DNA of 64,000 nucleotides, taken from the NCBI RefSeq assembly GCF_009498235.1, contig NZ_CP044205.1, positions 3,287,389 to 3,351,388 on the forward strand, read 5' to 3'. Shown here piece by piece: positions 10,068-19,603 of this stretch (the stretch's first letter is position 1; every line of letters begins with the position of its first letter). The position numbers and the translations under genes are program-made. Origin of the DNA: Candidatus Methylospira mobilis. GTDB taxonomy: Bacteria > Pseudomonadota > Gammaproteobacteria > Methylococcales > Methylococcaceae. The notes below the pieces were generated by a model. The model worked only from the letters and a program-made list of their open reading frames with translations. It ran no database searches and was not told where the DNA came from.

Positions 10068-11126
10068 CTACGAGTTTTTAATATCGAATTTTTTCCATGA
10101 GTCAAAAGGCTGCCATGTTTTGCACCATGGAGGCACTTCATCGGCCGGCATCGGCCTGGCGATGCAGTAGCCTTGCGCATAAGTACCGCCCATCGCCAGA
10201 AACGCAAGGCCGTGCGCTTCGGTTTCCAGGCCTTCGGCTACGACTCTGTGCCCAAAAGCCTTGCTGATGCCGATTACGCCTTCGACGATGGAAAAATCGT
10301 GAGGATCTTCCAGCATGTCGCGCACGAAGCTTTGGTCGATCTTGATGGAGCTGACCGGCAGATGGCGTAAATGGCTGAGCGACGAATAGCCGGTACCGAA
10401 ATCGTCCAGCGCAAACTGCACGCCGAGGGCGTTGCTGCATAGCCAGACGATATTCTTGGCCGCCTGCAGATTGTCCATCGCACTGCTTTCCAGAATTTCC
10501 AGTTCCAGCCAGCGCGATTGAATATCCGGGAATTTTGCCAGCGTCTGGCCCAGCTGATTGATGAAGGTGTTACGGTGCAGCAGGCGCGGCGAGATGTTAA
10601 CCCCCATATTGATATCCAACCCCTCGTTTCGCCACTGGTGCAATTGCTGCAGCGCTTCCTCAATGACCCAGCTGCCGACGATATATTCCTGCTCGCTGCC
10701 TTCCAGCAGCGGTAAAAACTCCATGGGCTGCAGCAGGCCGCGCTCGGGGTGCTGCCAGCGTATCAGCGCCTCCATACCTACGATGGCGCCGGTATTGATA
10801 TTGACCTGGGGCTGGTAGTACAGGCGCAGTTCATGCCGGGTAACGGCATCCTCTATCGAATCCAGCAGCTCGCGACGACTTTGCAATTGTTGATCCTGAT
10901 CGGTATCGAAAAACAAATAACGGTTGCGTCCACTTTGTTTGGCCTGATACATGGCGTGATCGGCATGGCGTAACAAGGTCTCGTTATCGGCGCTATCCAC
11001 CGGATAAATGGTAATGCCGCTGCTGGCGGCGATGATGGCCTGCTCGCTGTTGATCGAATAAGGCTGCGCCAGGCTCTTGTGTATGCGGGAGAGTATGTTT
11101 TCGCAATGCAGTTTCGAATGAATATT
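10068..11126 (-). pseudogene. C-terminal half of a split MASE1-GGDEF-EAL gene
   Basis: This fragment encodes the end of a GGDEF domain (HADHAMYQAKQSGRNRY) followed by a complete EAL domain: YYQPQVNINTGAIVGMEALIRW, NISPRLLHRN, LELEILESS, ALDDFGTGYSSLSHLR, KIDQSFVRDM and VVAEGLET. The EAL catalytic motifs look intact. Its reading frame resumes exactly across the transposon from the N-terminal half at 14994-17249: joining LLI-NI at 15.0 kb to HSKLHCENIL here restores one continuous protein. The frame also stays open into the transposon end, starting at an ATG at 11240, so a hybrid protein of 390 residues could be made if transcription leaves the element. Confidence 0.9.
11121..11126. repeat. Target-site duplication, left copy (AATATT)
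   Basis: The hexamer AATATT stands directly before the transposon end TGTAACG and again directly after the other end at 14994-14999. Removing the element plus one copy restores an uninterrupted reading frame (codons AAT ATT, Asn-Ile), which supports six as the true duplication length. Confidence 0.8.
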
Positions 11127-11364
11127 TGTAACGACCCGCAATCGAAAACACATGAACCCGCAATCAGCGCATCGGCAAACCCAGATTAAGTGAGAATGAA
11201 AATAGCGCTCGACCCACATTATTTGAGAATGAGCCCGCAATCAACCGCACCGACCTGCAATCAACCGCGACCAACCCACATTATTTGAGAATGACCGCTG
11301 CACCCAAAAACGGCAGGCGGCGCTCAAATTCCTCCCTGACGCCAGTCAAGAAAACGAGGGTTTT
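11127..11364 (+). repeat. Transposon terminal inverted repeat, left
   Basis: Reverse complement of 14756-14993 without a mismatch that I could find over 238 bp. Inside it, three related sites (consensus CATTCTCAAATAATGTGGGT on the outward strand) and several GATTGCGGGT-type sites alternate, as expected for repeated transposase-binding sites in Tn7/Tn402-type ends. Confidence 0.88.
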
Positions 11365-11519
11365 CCTTACTGTTTCCGGCAACCATACAGATCATCGTAA
11401 AACAGCCCAAAACCAGTAAATAAATTCGGTAAGGAATACAACTTTAATTTATACTTCCTTCACACGAGTTTATTTACAACTCAGCCATGCCGCCCCGCCC
11501 TTTTTTCCATCACCGACGC

Positions 11520-12107
11520 ATGAGTAGTGTAATGCTTATTGGTTATGCCAGGATTTCTACTGATGATCAGAACCTTGACCTGCAGCACGACGCGCTCACG
11601 CAGGCCGGCTGTTCCAAACAGTATGAAGACAAGGAAAGTGGGGCCAAGGCGGAGCGCCCCGGTCTGCTGACCGCTCTGGATGTGCTGCGTGACGGCGACA
11701 CGCTGGTGGTCTGGCGGTTGGATCGGCTGGGGCGCTCCCTCAAAGACCTGATTGCCTTGGTCGAGAAGCTTGAGAAGCGCGGGGTTGCACTCAAAAGCCT
11801 GCAGGAAAATATCGACACCGGCAGTAGCGGCGGTAAACTGGTGTTTCATCTGTTTGGCGCGCTGGCTGAATTCGAGCGCAACCTGATCCGCGAACGCACC
11901 CAGGCAGGACTGTCAGCCGCCAGGGCGAGAGGACGAACCGGCGGACGTCCTAAGGCGCTGGATTCCAATAAGCGGCAACTCGCCATTCGCCTTTACCATG
12001 AACGCCAGCACAGTATTGATGAGCTCTGCCGGATGATGGGCATCTCAAAACCAACGCTGTATAGCTATTTGGCGGAAGCCGATGCCGACGCCATTCACGC
12101 GGCATAA
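11520..12107 (+). CDS. Serine recombinase (resolvase/invertase)
   Basis: Small serine recombinase of 195 residues that probably resolves cointegrates of the transposon. The catalytic serine is in GYARISTDDQNLDLQ near residue 14, with conserved WRLDRLGRS and FHLFGALAEFERNLI, and a C-terminal helix-turn-helix (SIDELCRMMGISKPTLYSYL). ATG 11520 is used; ATG 11532 (MLIGYARIST) is also possible and neither has a strong ribosome site. The end overlaps the transposase start. A res site may lie in 11365-11519, which is otherwise empty. Confidence 0.9.
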   Translation: MSSVMLIGYARISTDDQNLDLQHDALTQAGCSKQYEDKESGAKAERPGLLTALDVLRDGDTLVVWRLDRLGRSLKDLIALVEKLEKRGVALKSLQENIDTGSSGGKLVFHLFGALAEFERNLIRERTQAGLSAARARGRTGGRPKALDSNKRQLAIRLYHERQHSIDELCRMMGISKPTLYSYLAEADADAIHAA

Positions 12108-13764
12108 GCAAATACCCATTGATTCCCTGCTGCAATTGCGGCAGCGGCTTGATCGTTTACCCCGCAAGAGTTCCGAGCGCGCGAATCAAATCGCTGCTGT
12201 CGCCACACTGTACGGTGTTTCGATTGCGACGGTCTACCGGGCATTAACCGAATTCAACAGACCACACGCAGCGCACCGTGCCGACCACGGTAAGCCGCGC
12301 ATACTGCAAGCGTCTGAACTGGAGCGCTACTGCGAGTTGGTTGCCGCACTTAAATTGCGCACGACGAATAAGAACGGTCGGCATCTGTCCACCCGGCGTG
12401 CTATTGGGCTGTTAGAGGACTACGGCGTTGAGACCGCATTGGGTTTGGTGCGAGCACCCAAAGGACTACTGACACGCACGACTGTAAACCGGTACCTGTC
12501 CTTGTGGCATCTGGATCAGCCACGCCTGACGCGCGAGCCTGCCGCCGTGCGTTTCCAGGCCGAATGCAGCAACGATTGTTGGCAGTTCGATATGTCGCCT
12601 TCCGATCTCAAGCATATCGACAAGCCTGAATGGGTTGATCCTTCGAAGGGCCAGCCGACGCTCATGCTGTTTAGCGTGGTGGATGACCGTAGCGGCGTGA
12701 ACTATCAGGAATACCGCTGCGTCTATGGTGAGGATGCAGAATCCGCTTTGCGCTTCCTGTTCAACGCAATGGCGCCGAAAGCCGATGCGGCGTTTCCCTT
12801 TCAAGGGATGCCAAAAATGATTTATTTAGACAATGGCCCGGTCGCCAAGAGCCGGGTATTCCAGAACGTCATGCTGGCACTGGGCATTGAGTGGCAAACG
12901 CATATGCCGGCAGGGAAAGACGGCAGGCGTACCACGGCTCGATCAAAAGGCAAAGTTGAGCGCGCCTTTCGCACCCTCAAGGAAGCCTATGAGACGCTGT
13001 ATCACTTCCACAAGCCGGAAACCGAGCGGCAGGCCAACGAGTGGCTGTTGCGTCATCTGATCCATATCCATAATGCGCGCCGGCATCGCTCCGAACCCCA
13101 CACGCTGATGGACGACTGGCTGAAGAATCTGCCGTCGGAAGGCGTGCGCGAGATGTGCGCCTGGGAACAGTTCTGCCGTTTCGCCCGCGAGCCGGAACGG
13201 CGCAAGGTCGGCATCGACGCCCGCCTCAGCGTTGGCGGCACCGAGTATGAAGTAGAGCCAGACATGGCGGGCGAGCGTGTGGTGTTACTGTGGGGCTTGT
13301 TCGACGACGAGCTGTATGTCGAGTTCAAAGGTGAACGCTTCGGCCCTTATCATCCCGTGTCCGGCCCGATCCCGCTACACCGGTACCGCAGCTTCAAACG
13401 GGGCAAAGCAGATGAACGCGCCGATCATATCCGCGCCCTGGCCGATCAGCTGGGTCTGCCTATCGCCGCACTGTCTGGCAACGATGTGAGACTTTCACCG
13501 CCGACGGCAGCTGCGGCAGCGCCGATACCGAAACAGCCTTTTAATGCCGAAGCACATGAGTATCACTTTCCCAGCGTCATTGCGGCCAAACTCGCCATCG
13601 CTGACGATCTCGCGCAACCGTTGGCGAAGCTACCACCAGAAGATCGGTCATTTATCGACCAGGTGCTGAGCGAAACGCTCGTGCGCCGTATCGTGCTGGA
13701 GCGCGTGCGCGATTACTTTCGACGCAACAAGAAAAAGGGAGACAAACCATGCGGGTTGACGTGA
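12082..13764 (+). CDS. DDE integrase-type transposase (TniA/TnsB-like)
   Basis: Transposase of 560 residues. Order of regions: N-terminal helix-turn-helix (AAVATLYGVSIATVYRAL, residues about 34-52), a rve-type catalytic core with the DDE triad in WQFDMSPSD, MIYLDNGP and SKGKVERAF, then a C-terminal beta-barrel-like segment (VGGTEYEVEPDMAGERVVL). The triad residues are all present. It overlaps the resolvase by 26 nt and the ATPase by 16 nt, so the three genes form one translationally coupled unit. GGAAG precedes ATG 12082. Confidence 0.9.
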   Translation: MPTPFTRHKQIPIDSLLQLRQRLDRLPRKSSERANQIAAVATLYGVSIATVYRALTEFNRPHAAHRADHGKPRILQASELERYCELVAALKLRTTNKNGRHLSTRRAIGLLEDYGVETALGLVRAPKGLLTRTTVNRYLSLWHLDQPRLTREPAAVRFQAECSNDCWQFDMSPSDLKHIDKPEWVDPSKGQPTLMLFSVVDDRSGVNYQEYRCVYGEDAESALRFLFNAMAPKADAAFPFQGMPKMIYLDNGPVAKSRVFQNVMLALGIEWQTHMPAGKDGRRTTARSKGKVERAFRTLKEAYETLYHFHKPETERQANEWLLRHLIHIHNARRHRSEPHTLMDDWLKNLPSEGVREMCAWEQFCRFAREPERRKVGIDARLSVGGTEYEVEPDMAGERVVLLWGLFDDELYVEFKGERFGPYHPVSGPIPLHRYRSFKRGKADERADHIRALADQLGLPIAALSGNDVRLSPPTAAAAAPIPKQPFNAEAHEYHFPSVIAAKLAIADDLAQPLAKLPPEDRSFIDQVLSETLVRRIVLERVRDYFRRNKKKGDKPCGLT

Positions 13765-14726
13765 TGAAACATTACGGCCTGACGGTGCCATTGAATCAGG
13801 CAGGCTACTACGAAACCAGTCATAACCAGCAGTTAATGAGCGATATTCGCGGCGCTATCCTCGATGGTCGGCTGGTGGCTTTGTCCGGCGTGATCGGCAT
13901 CGGCAAGACCGTCATGCTGGAGCGTATTCGGCAGGCGCTGGAAGAGGAAAAGCACGTCATCGTGTCGCAGTCCTTTGCCATCGACAAGCGCGCCATCAAA
14001 CTATCGACCCTGGTTACGGCGCTGTTCTACGACCTGTCTGGCGATAAACAAATGCGTGTGCCGACCGACATCGAGACCCGTGACAGGCAGTTGCACGAAC
14101 TGATAAAAAAACGAAAACGCCCCGTCGCCCTGTTCATTGATGAAGCACACGACCTGAACACCTACACTTTGACCAGCTTGAAACGCCTGATTGAGCTTGC
14201 GCGGAGTGGCGGTGGCGGCGGTCGACTGTCGGTGGTACTCGCCGGCCACCCCAAACTGAGGAACGATCTACGTCGGCCCACGATGGAGGAAATTGGTCAC
14301 CGCACCACACTCTTCTCCCTGGACGGCATCACCGGCAGCCAGCGCGAATATATCTATTGGCTGCTTGAAACGTGCACTGAAGGCCAGGTAGAAGCGGAGT
14401 CCATCCTATCTGAAGACGCGATCTACCTACTGTCCAGCAAGTTGCGCACGCCGTTACAGATAGAGGACTACCTGACTCAAGCCTTGACTGCAGGTTACCA
14501 AACCGGCGAAAGGCCTGTCTCCGTTGAGATCGTCAATACCGTATTGACGCGTCATTCAGACGATATTGAAGCGACACTGACGCGCAACGGCTACCGTATC
14601 AAGGATCTGGCGGAGCAGTTCGACGTCAAGCCGGCAGAAATCAGGGCGCTGTTCACCCAGACACTCGATCCAGTACGCACGAGTGAGTTGCGTGAAAAGA
14701 TGTTGAAGGCAGGGCTGCCAATATGA
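13749..14726 (+). CDS. AAA+ ATPase of the transposon (TniB/ExeA-like)
   Basis: Target-selection or transposase-activating ATPase of 325 residues. Walker A is GVIGIGKT near residue 48, Walker B is ALFIDEAHD near residue 132, followed by a sensor-1 region (RLSVVLAGHPKL) and an arginine-containing HRTTLF. The C-terminal 90 residues hold a helix-turn-helix-like stretch (IKDLAEQFDVKPAEIRALF). AAAGGGAG before ATG 13749 is a good ribosome site. It ends 29 bp before the right inverted repeat. Confidence 0.88.
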   Translation: MRVDVMKHYGLTVPLNQAGYYETSHNQQLMSDIRGAILDGRLVALSGVIGIGKTVMLERIRQALEEEKHVIVSQSFAIDKRAIKLSTLVTALFYDLSGDKQMRVPTDIETRDRQLHELIKKRKRPVALFIDEAHDLNTYTLTSLKRLIELARSGGGGGRLSVVLAGHPKLRNDLRRPTMEEIGHRTTLFSLDGITGSQREYIYWLLETCTEGQVEAESILSEDAIYLLSSKLRTPLQIEDYLTQALTAGYQTGERPVSVEIVNTVLTRHSDDIEATLTRNGYRIKDLAEQFDVKPAEIRALFTQTLDPVRTSELREKMLKAGLPI

Positions 14727-14755
14727 TGGATAATCGCACGCCGAATGATGTTAAA

Positions 14756-14993
14756 AAAACCCTCGTTTTCTTGACTGGCGTCAGGGAGGAATTTGAGCGC
14801 CGCCTGCCGTTTTTGGGTGCAGCGGTCATTCTCAAATAATGTGGGTTGGTCGCGGTTGATTGCAGGTCGGTGCGGTTGATTGCGGGCTCATTCTCAAATA
14901 ATGTGGGTCGAGCGCTATTTTCATTCTCACTTAATCTGGGTTTGCCGATGCGCTGATTGCGGGTTCATGTGTTTTCGATTGCGGGTCGTTACA
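14756..14993 (-). repeat. Transposon terminal inverted repeat, right
   Basis: Mirror of 11127-11364. The long internal repeats are at 14826-14846, 14888-14908 and 14921-14941 (the last is a variant with CTTAATCTGGGT). Short GATTGCRGGT units stand between them. Confidence 0.88.
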
Positions 14994-17249
14994 AATATTG
15001 ATCAGCAGCGCAAACTCGTCTCCACCCAGCCGCGCCGCCGTATCGCCTTCGCGCAGGCTGGCGACGAGGCGCTGGGATACTTCTATCAGCAGCTGATCTC
15101 CTGCTTCGTGCCCCATTTGGTCGTTGACCTGCTTGAAGCCGTCAAGATCCATGTAGCAGATGGCAAGCAACGATTTGTCGCGATTGCAGCGCGCAATCGC
15201 CTGCGTAAAACGGTCCTCGAACAAGGTGCGGTTGGGCAGGTTGGTAAGCGGGTCGTGGTAAGCCAGCAGTTCCAGCGCCTGCTGCTGCTGTTTGAGCGGC
15301 GTAATATCGGAAAACAGGCCGATAAAATTGCGTATCTGTCCTTTTTCGTCGCGCAAAGCCGAAAAACTGAGCAACTCGGCATAAAGCTCGCCGCTTTTTT
15401 TGCGATTCCATAATTCGCCTTGCCAATGCCCCTGCTGCGTCAGTGTTTTCCATATCTGCGCATAGATTTCCGGGTTTTGTCCGTCCGATTTCAATATATG
15501 CGTGGTTTGACCGATGGCTTCTTCGCGGCTGTAGCCGGTAATTTCACTGAAAGTGGGGTTGACGTCGACGATCATACCGTCCGCATCGGAAATGATGATG
15601 CCTTCGCGCGCTTCGGTAAAAACGCGCGCGGCCAGTTTGAGCTGCTTGTTCGCTGCTTCCAGGCTGGCGGTGCGCTCGGTGACGATGGCCTGAATATGGG
15701 CGGTTCGCCCGGTGATCATCAATAAGTAAAAGGTCAATATGCAGGCAAGGGCCAAACCGTTGGCCTGAGTGACCCATGGCAGCCAGGCGCTGTGCCGGGA
15801 GACGAAATCGGCGTCGGGCGAAATGGTCAGACGCCAGGTACGATCGGCGACAGTCAGCGTTTTCTGCCAGTTATGCAGATGGAAATCGGCCGCTTCGTTC
15901 CAGTTGCGGTCTTCACGGAAAAGATCCGCTGTTTCCGGGGGTGCGCTTGAGTCGCTGATGGTGAGATGAAGTCCGCGCCAGTCAAATTCGGTCAGGGCGG
16001 TTTCGACCAGACGATCCAATCGCACGCTGGCGACCGTGAATCCGATCAGATTTTTCTGGCTTGTATGGGGTAAATCATCGTAAACCGGCGTTACCATCAA
16101 TACCCGGTAGTGCAGGTCGGGTTCGCCAGGCAGGGTATCGATACGTTGCGATACGACGGGTTTGCCGCTGGCCTGCGCCGTTTCCAGGGTCTGGCGCCGG
16201 ATAGGCTCGGAAGCCATATCGAAGCCAAGCGCTTGCGGGTTTACCGTCATCGGTTCCATGAAAAGCACAGGGAAATATTCTTTCCTGTCCGCTGCCGGGA
16301 CCAGAGCATCGCCCGGAGCCTGATCCTTGATACTGAAATCTTTGTAGCCCTCCGCCCGCACCGATTGTTCAAACCGTCCGCGTTGCTCGCGAGTAATGCG
16401 CGGGATCCATTCCAGCATCTGGATTTCAGGGTTGCGCTGGAGTATTCCGCTGGTGAACGCTGCGAACTCGGATCTTTTGGGGGGGGCAACGGTGACGCTG
16501 GCGTCAATGGTGCGATCGACGTTTTCGGTAATAGCATTGGCAAAGCGCGTGGCTTCGTTATTGAATTGCGCCTGAATGTTGGATTCTCCGGTGCGAAAGA
16601 TAAAGATGAAAATGGAAATCAGTACCGCCAGACTGCCCGCCAGCGGCAATGCCACTGTTAAAAGCCGCGGAAGCCAGAAATCGCGCGGCTTGGCAAACAG
16701 GCAAAACATGATCGGCGCGATGATTACCGCGCTTAAGGTGTCGCCTACCCACCAGTTCCACCAAATCAGGGCGGCCATGGATGCCGGAAGGGTATTGAAA
16801 TGCATCAGGCTGGCTATTCCTGCCGAAGGAGCGATCAGACAAGCCAAAGGCCCGGTCAAGACGGCGAACAGCAGGATGGCGCGCGGCGTAGACAATTTCG
16901 GAACGCCGGGATGAACCCAGCGTAGCGTCAGCCAGGCGCCCACCAGCGCCTGTAGCGTGCTGCCGGTGGCTTCTCCGGCAGCGACAAAGAACAGGTCGTT
17001 GCCTGCATTTCCGCCTGGGTGATTGCCCAGTATCCACAGGTTCAATGCATAAGTGCCTATCCATACCGCAGGCCACTGTTTCCGACCCCACATCAACAGC
17101 GCGGCAAGCGCTATCCCGGCCGGCGGCCAGATCGGGCTGGCGTAACCGGGAGGCAGGGCCAGACTGAGCGCCAGCCATCCGGTAACAATGATGAGCATAG
17201 TCAGGGCAAGAAAGCGTAATATCCAATCGGTAATGCCAGATCGACTCAT
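14994..17249 (-). pseudogene. N-terminal half of a split MASE1-CHASE-PAS-GGDEF-EAL gene
   Basis: The start ATG is at 17249. Residues about 1-220 form a MASE1-type membrane sensor with roughly eight hydrophobic helices (PIWPPAGIALAALLMWG is a MASE1 signature). Residues about 225-500 form a periplasmic CHASE-like domain (EWIPRITREQRGRFE) closed by a helix. A PAS domain follows (GIIISDADGMIVDVNPTFSEITGYSREE) and then the first two thirds of a GGDEF domain with LGGDEFALLI intact. The coding frame is broken by the transposon after LLINI; 21 transposon-derived residues then precede a stop at 14931. The intact ancestor was a bifunctional diguanylate cyclase/phosphodiesterase of about 1100 residues. 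Confidence 0.9.
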
Positions 17250-17440
17250 CGCATGTCAGCAGGTTGAATGTTATCGGGAAAGAAAGGCAAAAGAACGCTT
17301 TATCCGCCTTTCCGCGTCCATATTGTAGCTGAGGCTTATTGAAATGCCTATTTCCTGCTGCTGCGCCCGTGCGAAGATATCGGCGCTTTCCGTAGTGAAT
17401 TAACTGCTTGTGCGCGGCGGGATTGAACGGGAGCGGAAAC

Positions 17441-17469
17441 AAAAAAACCTGCCTGATGGGGGAGGCAGG
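17441..17469 (-). terminator. Intrinsic terminator of fae
   Basis: On the minus strand CCTGCCT, an 8-nt loop and AGGCAGG are followed by seven T. It lies about 70 bp downstream of the fae stop. Confidence 0.8.
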
Positions 17470-17540
17470 CGTCCAAATGAGGAAAGATGAGACCGATGGG
17501 GGCCGCGCCCGACGTATGAGGAAGAGCGCGGCCGGCTATA

Positions 17541-18053
17541 CTACTTGTGGGCCTGGAACGGATGGTCGGCAATGGTTTTTTGCGCGAGCACTTCCGCTAC
17601 CCGGGGCTCCCCTGTTACTGCGCGTTTGATGGCCAAACGCGTTGCTTCATAGTTGTAATCCTGGATTTTGGCGTCGTCTTCCGCCAGCCAGTGTATAAAT
17701 ACGCCTACGGAAATAAATATGTCCTCGGCTTCAGCGGCCGGTATGGTGCCGTCCTCTACCGAATCGGCAACCGCCAGCGCTACGCCGCGCTGTGCCGGTC
17801 CGAAAATCTGCACAGCCTGTTTACCGTTTTTGATGGTGACCTTGTTATAGAGGATAGTGTTGGGTTTAACGGCGAGATTGGGTGCGACTACGGCCAGCAG
17901 CGCGGTAAAACCGTCTTTATTGTTCACGAGCGCATGCGCAAAAGCCGACTCGGCAGCTGAACCGCGCGGTCCCAGCAGCAAGTCGATATGGGCAACCTCA
18001 TTGCCTTCGCCTACCAGGGCTTCACCGATGAGCAGTTTATCTATTTTGGCCAC
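17541..18053 (-). CDS. fae: Formaldehyde-activating enzyme (5,6,7,8-tetrahydromethanopterin hydro-lyase)
   Basis: Condenses formaldehyde with tetrahydromethanopterin to methylene-H4MPT, the entry to the formaldehyde oxidation pathway of methylotrophs. The 170-residue protein contains the family blocks [53 protein letters not shown] and [19 protein letters not shown]. Full family length is reached only with a GTG start at 18053, preceded by GAGGA at proper spacing; the frame is open for another 79 codons upstream but that part has no resemblance to Fae. It stands alone with its own terminator. It is the clearest metabolic marker in the window for a methylotroph. Confidence 0.95.
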   Translation of the reverse strand: MAKIDKLLIGEALVGEGNEVAHIDLLLGPRGSAAESAFAHALVNNKDGFTALLAVVAPNLAVKPNTILYNKVTIKNGKQAVQIFGPAQRGVALAVADSVEDGTIPAAEAEDIFISVGVFIHWLAEDDAKIQDYNYEATRLAIKRAVTGEPRVAEVLAQKTIADHPFQAHK

Positions 18054-18419
18054 TTTAGTATCCTCACTTGGAAAATTGAAATACGGAAAAAAACGCTTGA
18101 TAAGAGACACCTGGTGTCCTCCAGCTGATGTAGGGAAATGCATCCCTGCAAGATGTCGGCCCTCCTTATCCTTCCACCGTTGGGTGGTATCGCCATAAAT
18201 ACTCGGCAATTCGTATGCCATTCCATATCTTATTGAATTTGCATAAAACGGTTTGCCTGACACTTGAAAGAATTGCTGCGAGAAAAGCAATGACTGCGGG
18301 TAACATGCTGCTCCTGAAGCAACTATTATTCGTTTCTGTTATAAGCGTCTTTTAATCTGTTATTTGAACTCGGCATACGCTCGTTTATATTGAGATACCT
18401 GCACTTCGTATGTTGAATT
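18054..18419. other. Divergent intergenic region between fae and the sigma-54 activator
   Basis: 366 bp without a gene. It must carry the promoters of fae (leftward) and of the activator gene (rightward). I could not pick out a convincing -35/-10 or -24/-12 pair for either. Confidence 0.4.
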
Positions 18420-19493
18420 ATGCCGCTGCTAACATTTCCGAATCCTCATGAAATGGCGCTGTCAATCCGGGCGACCGCGTTGGTGTTTGAAGACAGCCGC
18501 TCGAACGAATTGCTCGAACGCATCCGGCTGGTTGCGCCCAGTGAAGCCAATGTATTGATTATCGGAGAAACCGGAACAGGGAAAGAACTGACAGCGCGGC
18601 ATGTGCATGAGTTGAGCCGTCGCCGCAAAGAGCCTTTTATCGCCGTCAATTGCGGCGCCTTGACCGATAGTCTGGTCGAGAGTGAGTTGTTCGGCCATGA
18701 GAAAGGGGCTTTTACCGGCGCTTTGAGTTCTCGCGCCGGCTGGTTCGAAGAAGCGAACGGCGGAACTTTGTTTCTCGACGAAATCGGCGATCTGCCGCTG
18801 GCGACGCAAGTCAAGTTGCTGCGCGTGCTGCAGGAACGCGAAGTGGTGCCGGTCGGTTCGCGTCAGGCGCGACCTATTAATGTCAGGCTGATTGCTGCAA
18901 CCAATGTGCGTCTCGAAGAAGCTGTCGAAGCGGGCCGTTTTCGCGGCGACCTGTTTTTCCGGCTCAATGTTGCGATACTCGAACTGCTCCCGTTACGGAA
19001 ACGTCCTGGCGACATCATGCCGCTGGTCAAGCATTTTCTGAAAACCTACGGCAATCGCCTGGGCGCTCCCGATATCGGGATTTCCCCTTCAGCGGAGCGC
19101 GCGTTGCTGCTGCACCCGTGGCCGGGCAACATTCGCGAGCTGGAGAACGTGGTTCATCATGCCGTGCTGGTTTGCCGCAACGATGAAATCGATGTAAACC
19201 ATTTGCATTTGAGCAGACTGGAGTCAGGCTCCGGTTTTTGCGCGAGAAAAGATAGCGACAGCGACCCTTTCGAACAGGCACTGCTTGCCTTTTTTGAAGA
19301 AGGCACACCCGATCTTTACGCCAGGATCGAGCATCTGATCATGCGCGCCGCTTACCATTATTGCCATAATAATCAGTTGCAAACGGCGCGCCTGCTGGGC
19401 ATCAGCCGCAATGTGGTCAGGGCGCGGCTATTACAATACGGCGAATTGCCGTCCGGCTCGGCGCGCTCGGATGCATCGCCCGGACCGGATTAA
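18420..19493 (+). CDS. Sigma-54-dependent activator without receiver domain (SfnR-like)
   Basis: Transcription activator for RpoN promoters. The AAA+ domain begins almost at the N-terminus: Walker A GETGTGKE (about residue 50), the sigma-54 contact loop ESELFGHEKGAFTGA, Walker B GGTLFLDEIGDLP and the arginine-finger region FRGDLFFRLNV. A Fis-type helix-turn-helix closes the protein (NNQLQTARLLGISRNVVRARL). Absence of any N-terminal sensor domain is the pattern of SfnR, which controls organosulfur use in Pseudomonas; this relation is an inference from architecture. Nearby likely targets are the FAD gene and encapsulin operon 1, where a -24/-12 candidate exists. MALSIRA at 18453 is an alternative start. 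Confidence 0.82.
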   Translation: MPLLTFPNPHEMALSIRATALVFEDSRSNELLERIRLVAPSEANVLIIGETGTGKELTARHVHELSRRRKEPFIAVNCGALTDSLVESELFGHEKGAFTGALSSRAGWFEEANGGTLFLDEIGDLPLATQVKLLRVLQEREVVPVGSRQARPINVRLIAATNVRLEEAVEAGRFRGDLFFRLNVAILELLPLRKRPGDIMPLVKHFLKTYGNRLGAPDIGISPSAERALLLHPWPGNIRELENVVHHAVLVCRNDEIDVNHLHLSRLESGSGFCARKDSDSDPFEQALLAFFEEGTPDLYARIEHLIMRAAYHYCHNNQLQTARLLGISRNVVRARLLQYGELPSGSARSDASPGPD

Positions 19494-19603
19494 GCGGCTA
19501 TGCCTTTCATATTGAGTTTTACCGGATTATCTGCGTGATCATTATGAAGCGTTTTTGCTGAATTGACTCATCATTATGCCCTCATAACTTTCGACAGGTG
19601 GAC

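Larger units (their letters stand above)
11127..14993 (+). mobile_element. Tn552/Tn402-like transposon, 3.87 kb
   Basis: A complete element bounded by perfect 238-bp terminal inverted repeats starting TGTAACGACCCGC and a 6-bp target duplication. It carries three genes in one direction: a serine recombinase, a DDE integrase-type transposase and an AAA+ ATPase. This set corresponds to tniR, tniA and tniB of Tn402-like elements or the equivalents in Tn552. No cargo gene is present. It interrupts a c-di-GMP signalling gene within the GGDEF domain. The identity of the ends suggests recent movement. Confidence 0.9.

Noticed and set aside
11121..11126. A 5-bp target duplication as in Tn402
   Set aside because: No symmetric choice of ends gives matching 5-mers; 6 bp (AATATT) fits both ends and restores the reading frame.
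14880..15413. Plus-strand ORF leaving the right transposon end
   Set aside because: It begins with the same inverted-repeat codons as the left end, then runs antisense through the GGDEF gene and resembles nothing.
18054..18290. N-terminal extension of 79 residues in frame with fae
   Set aside because: Fae is about 170 residues long in all known cases; GTG 18053 with GAGGA upstream gives this length and the extension has no family-like sequence.
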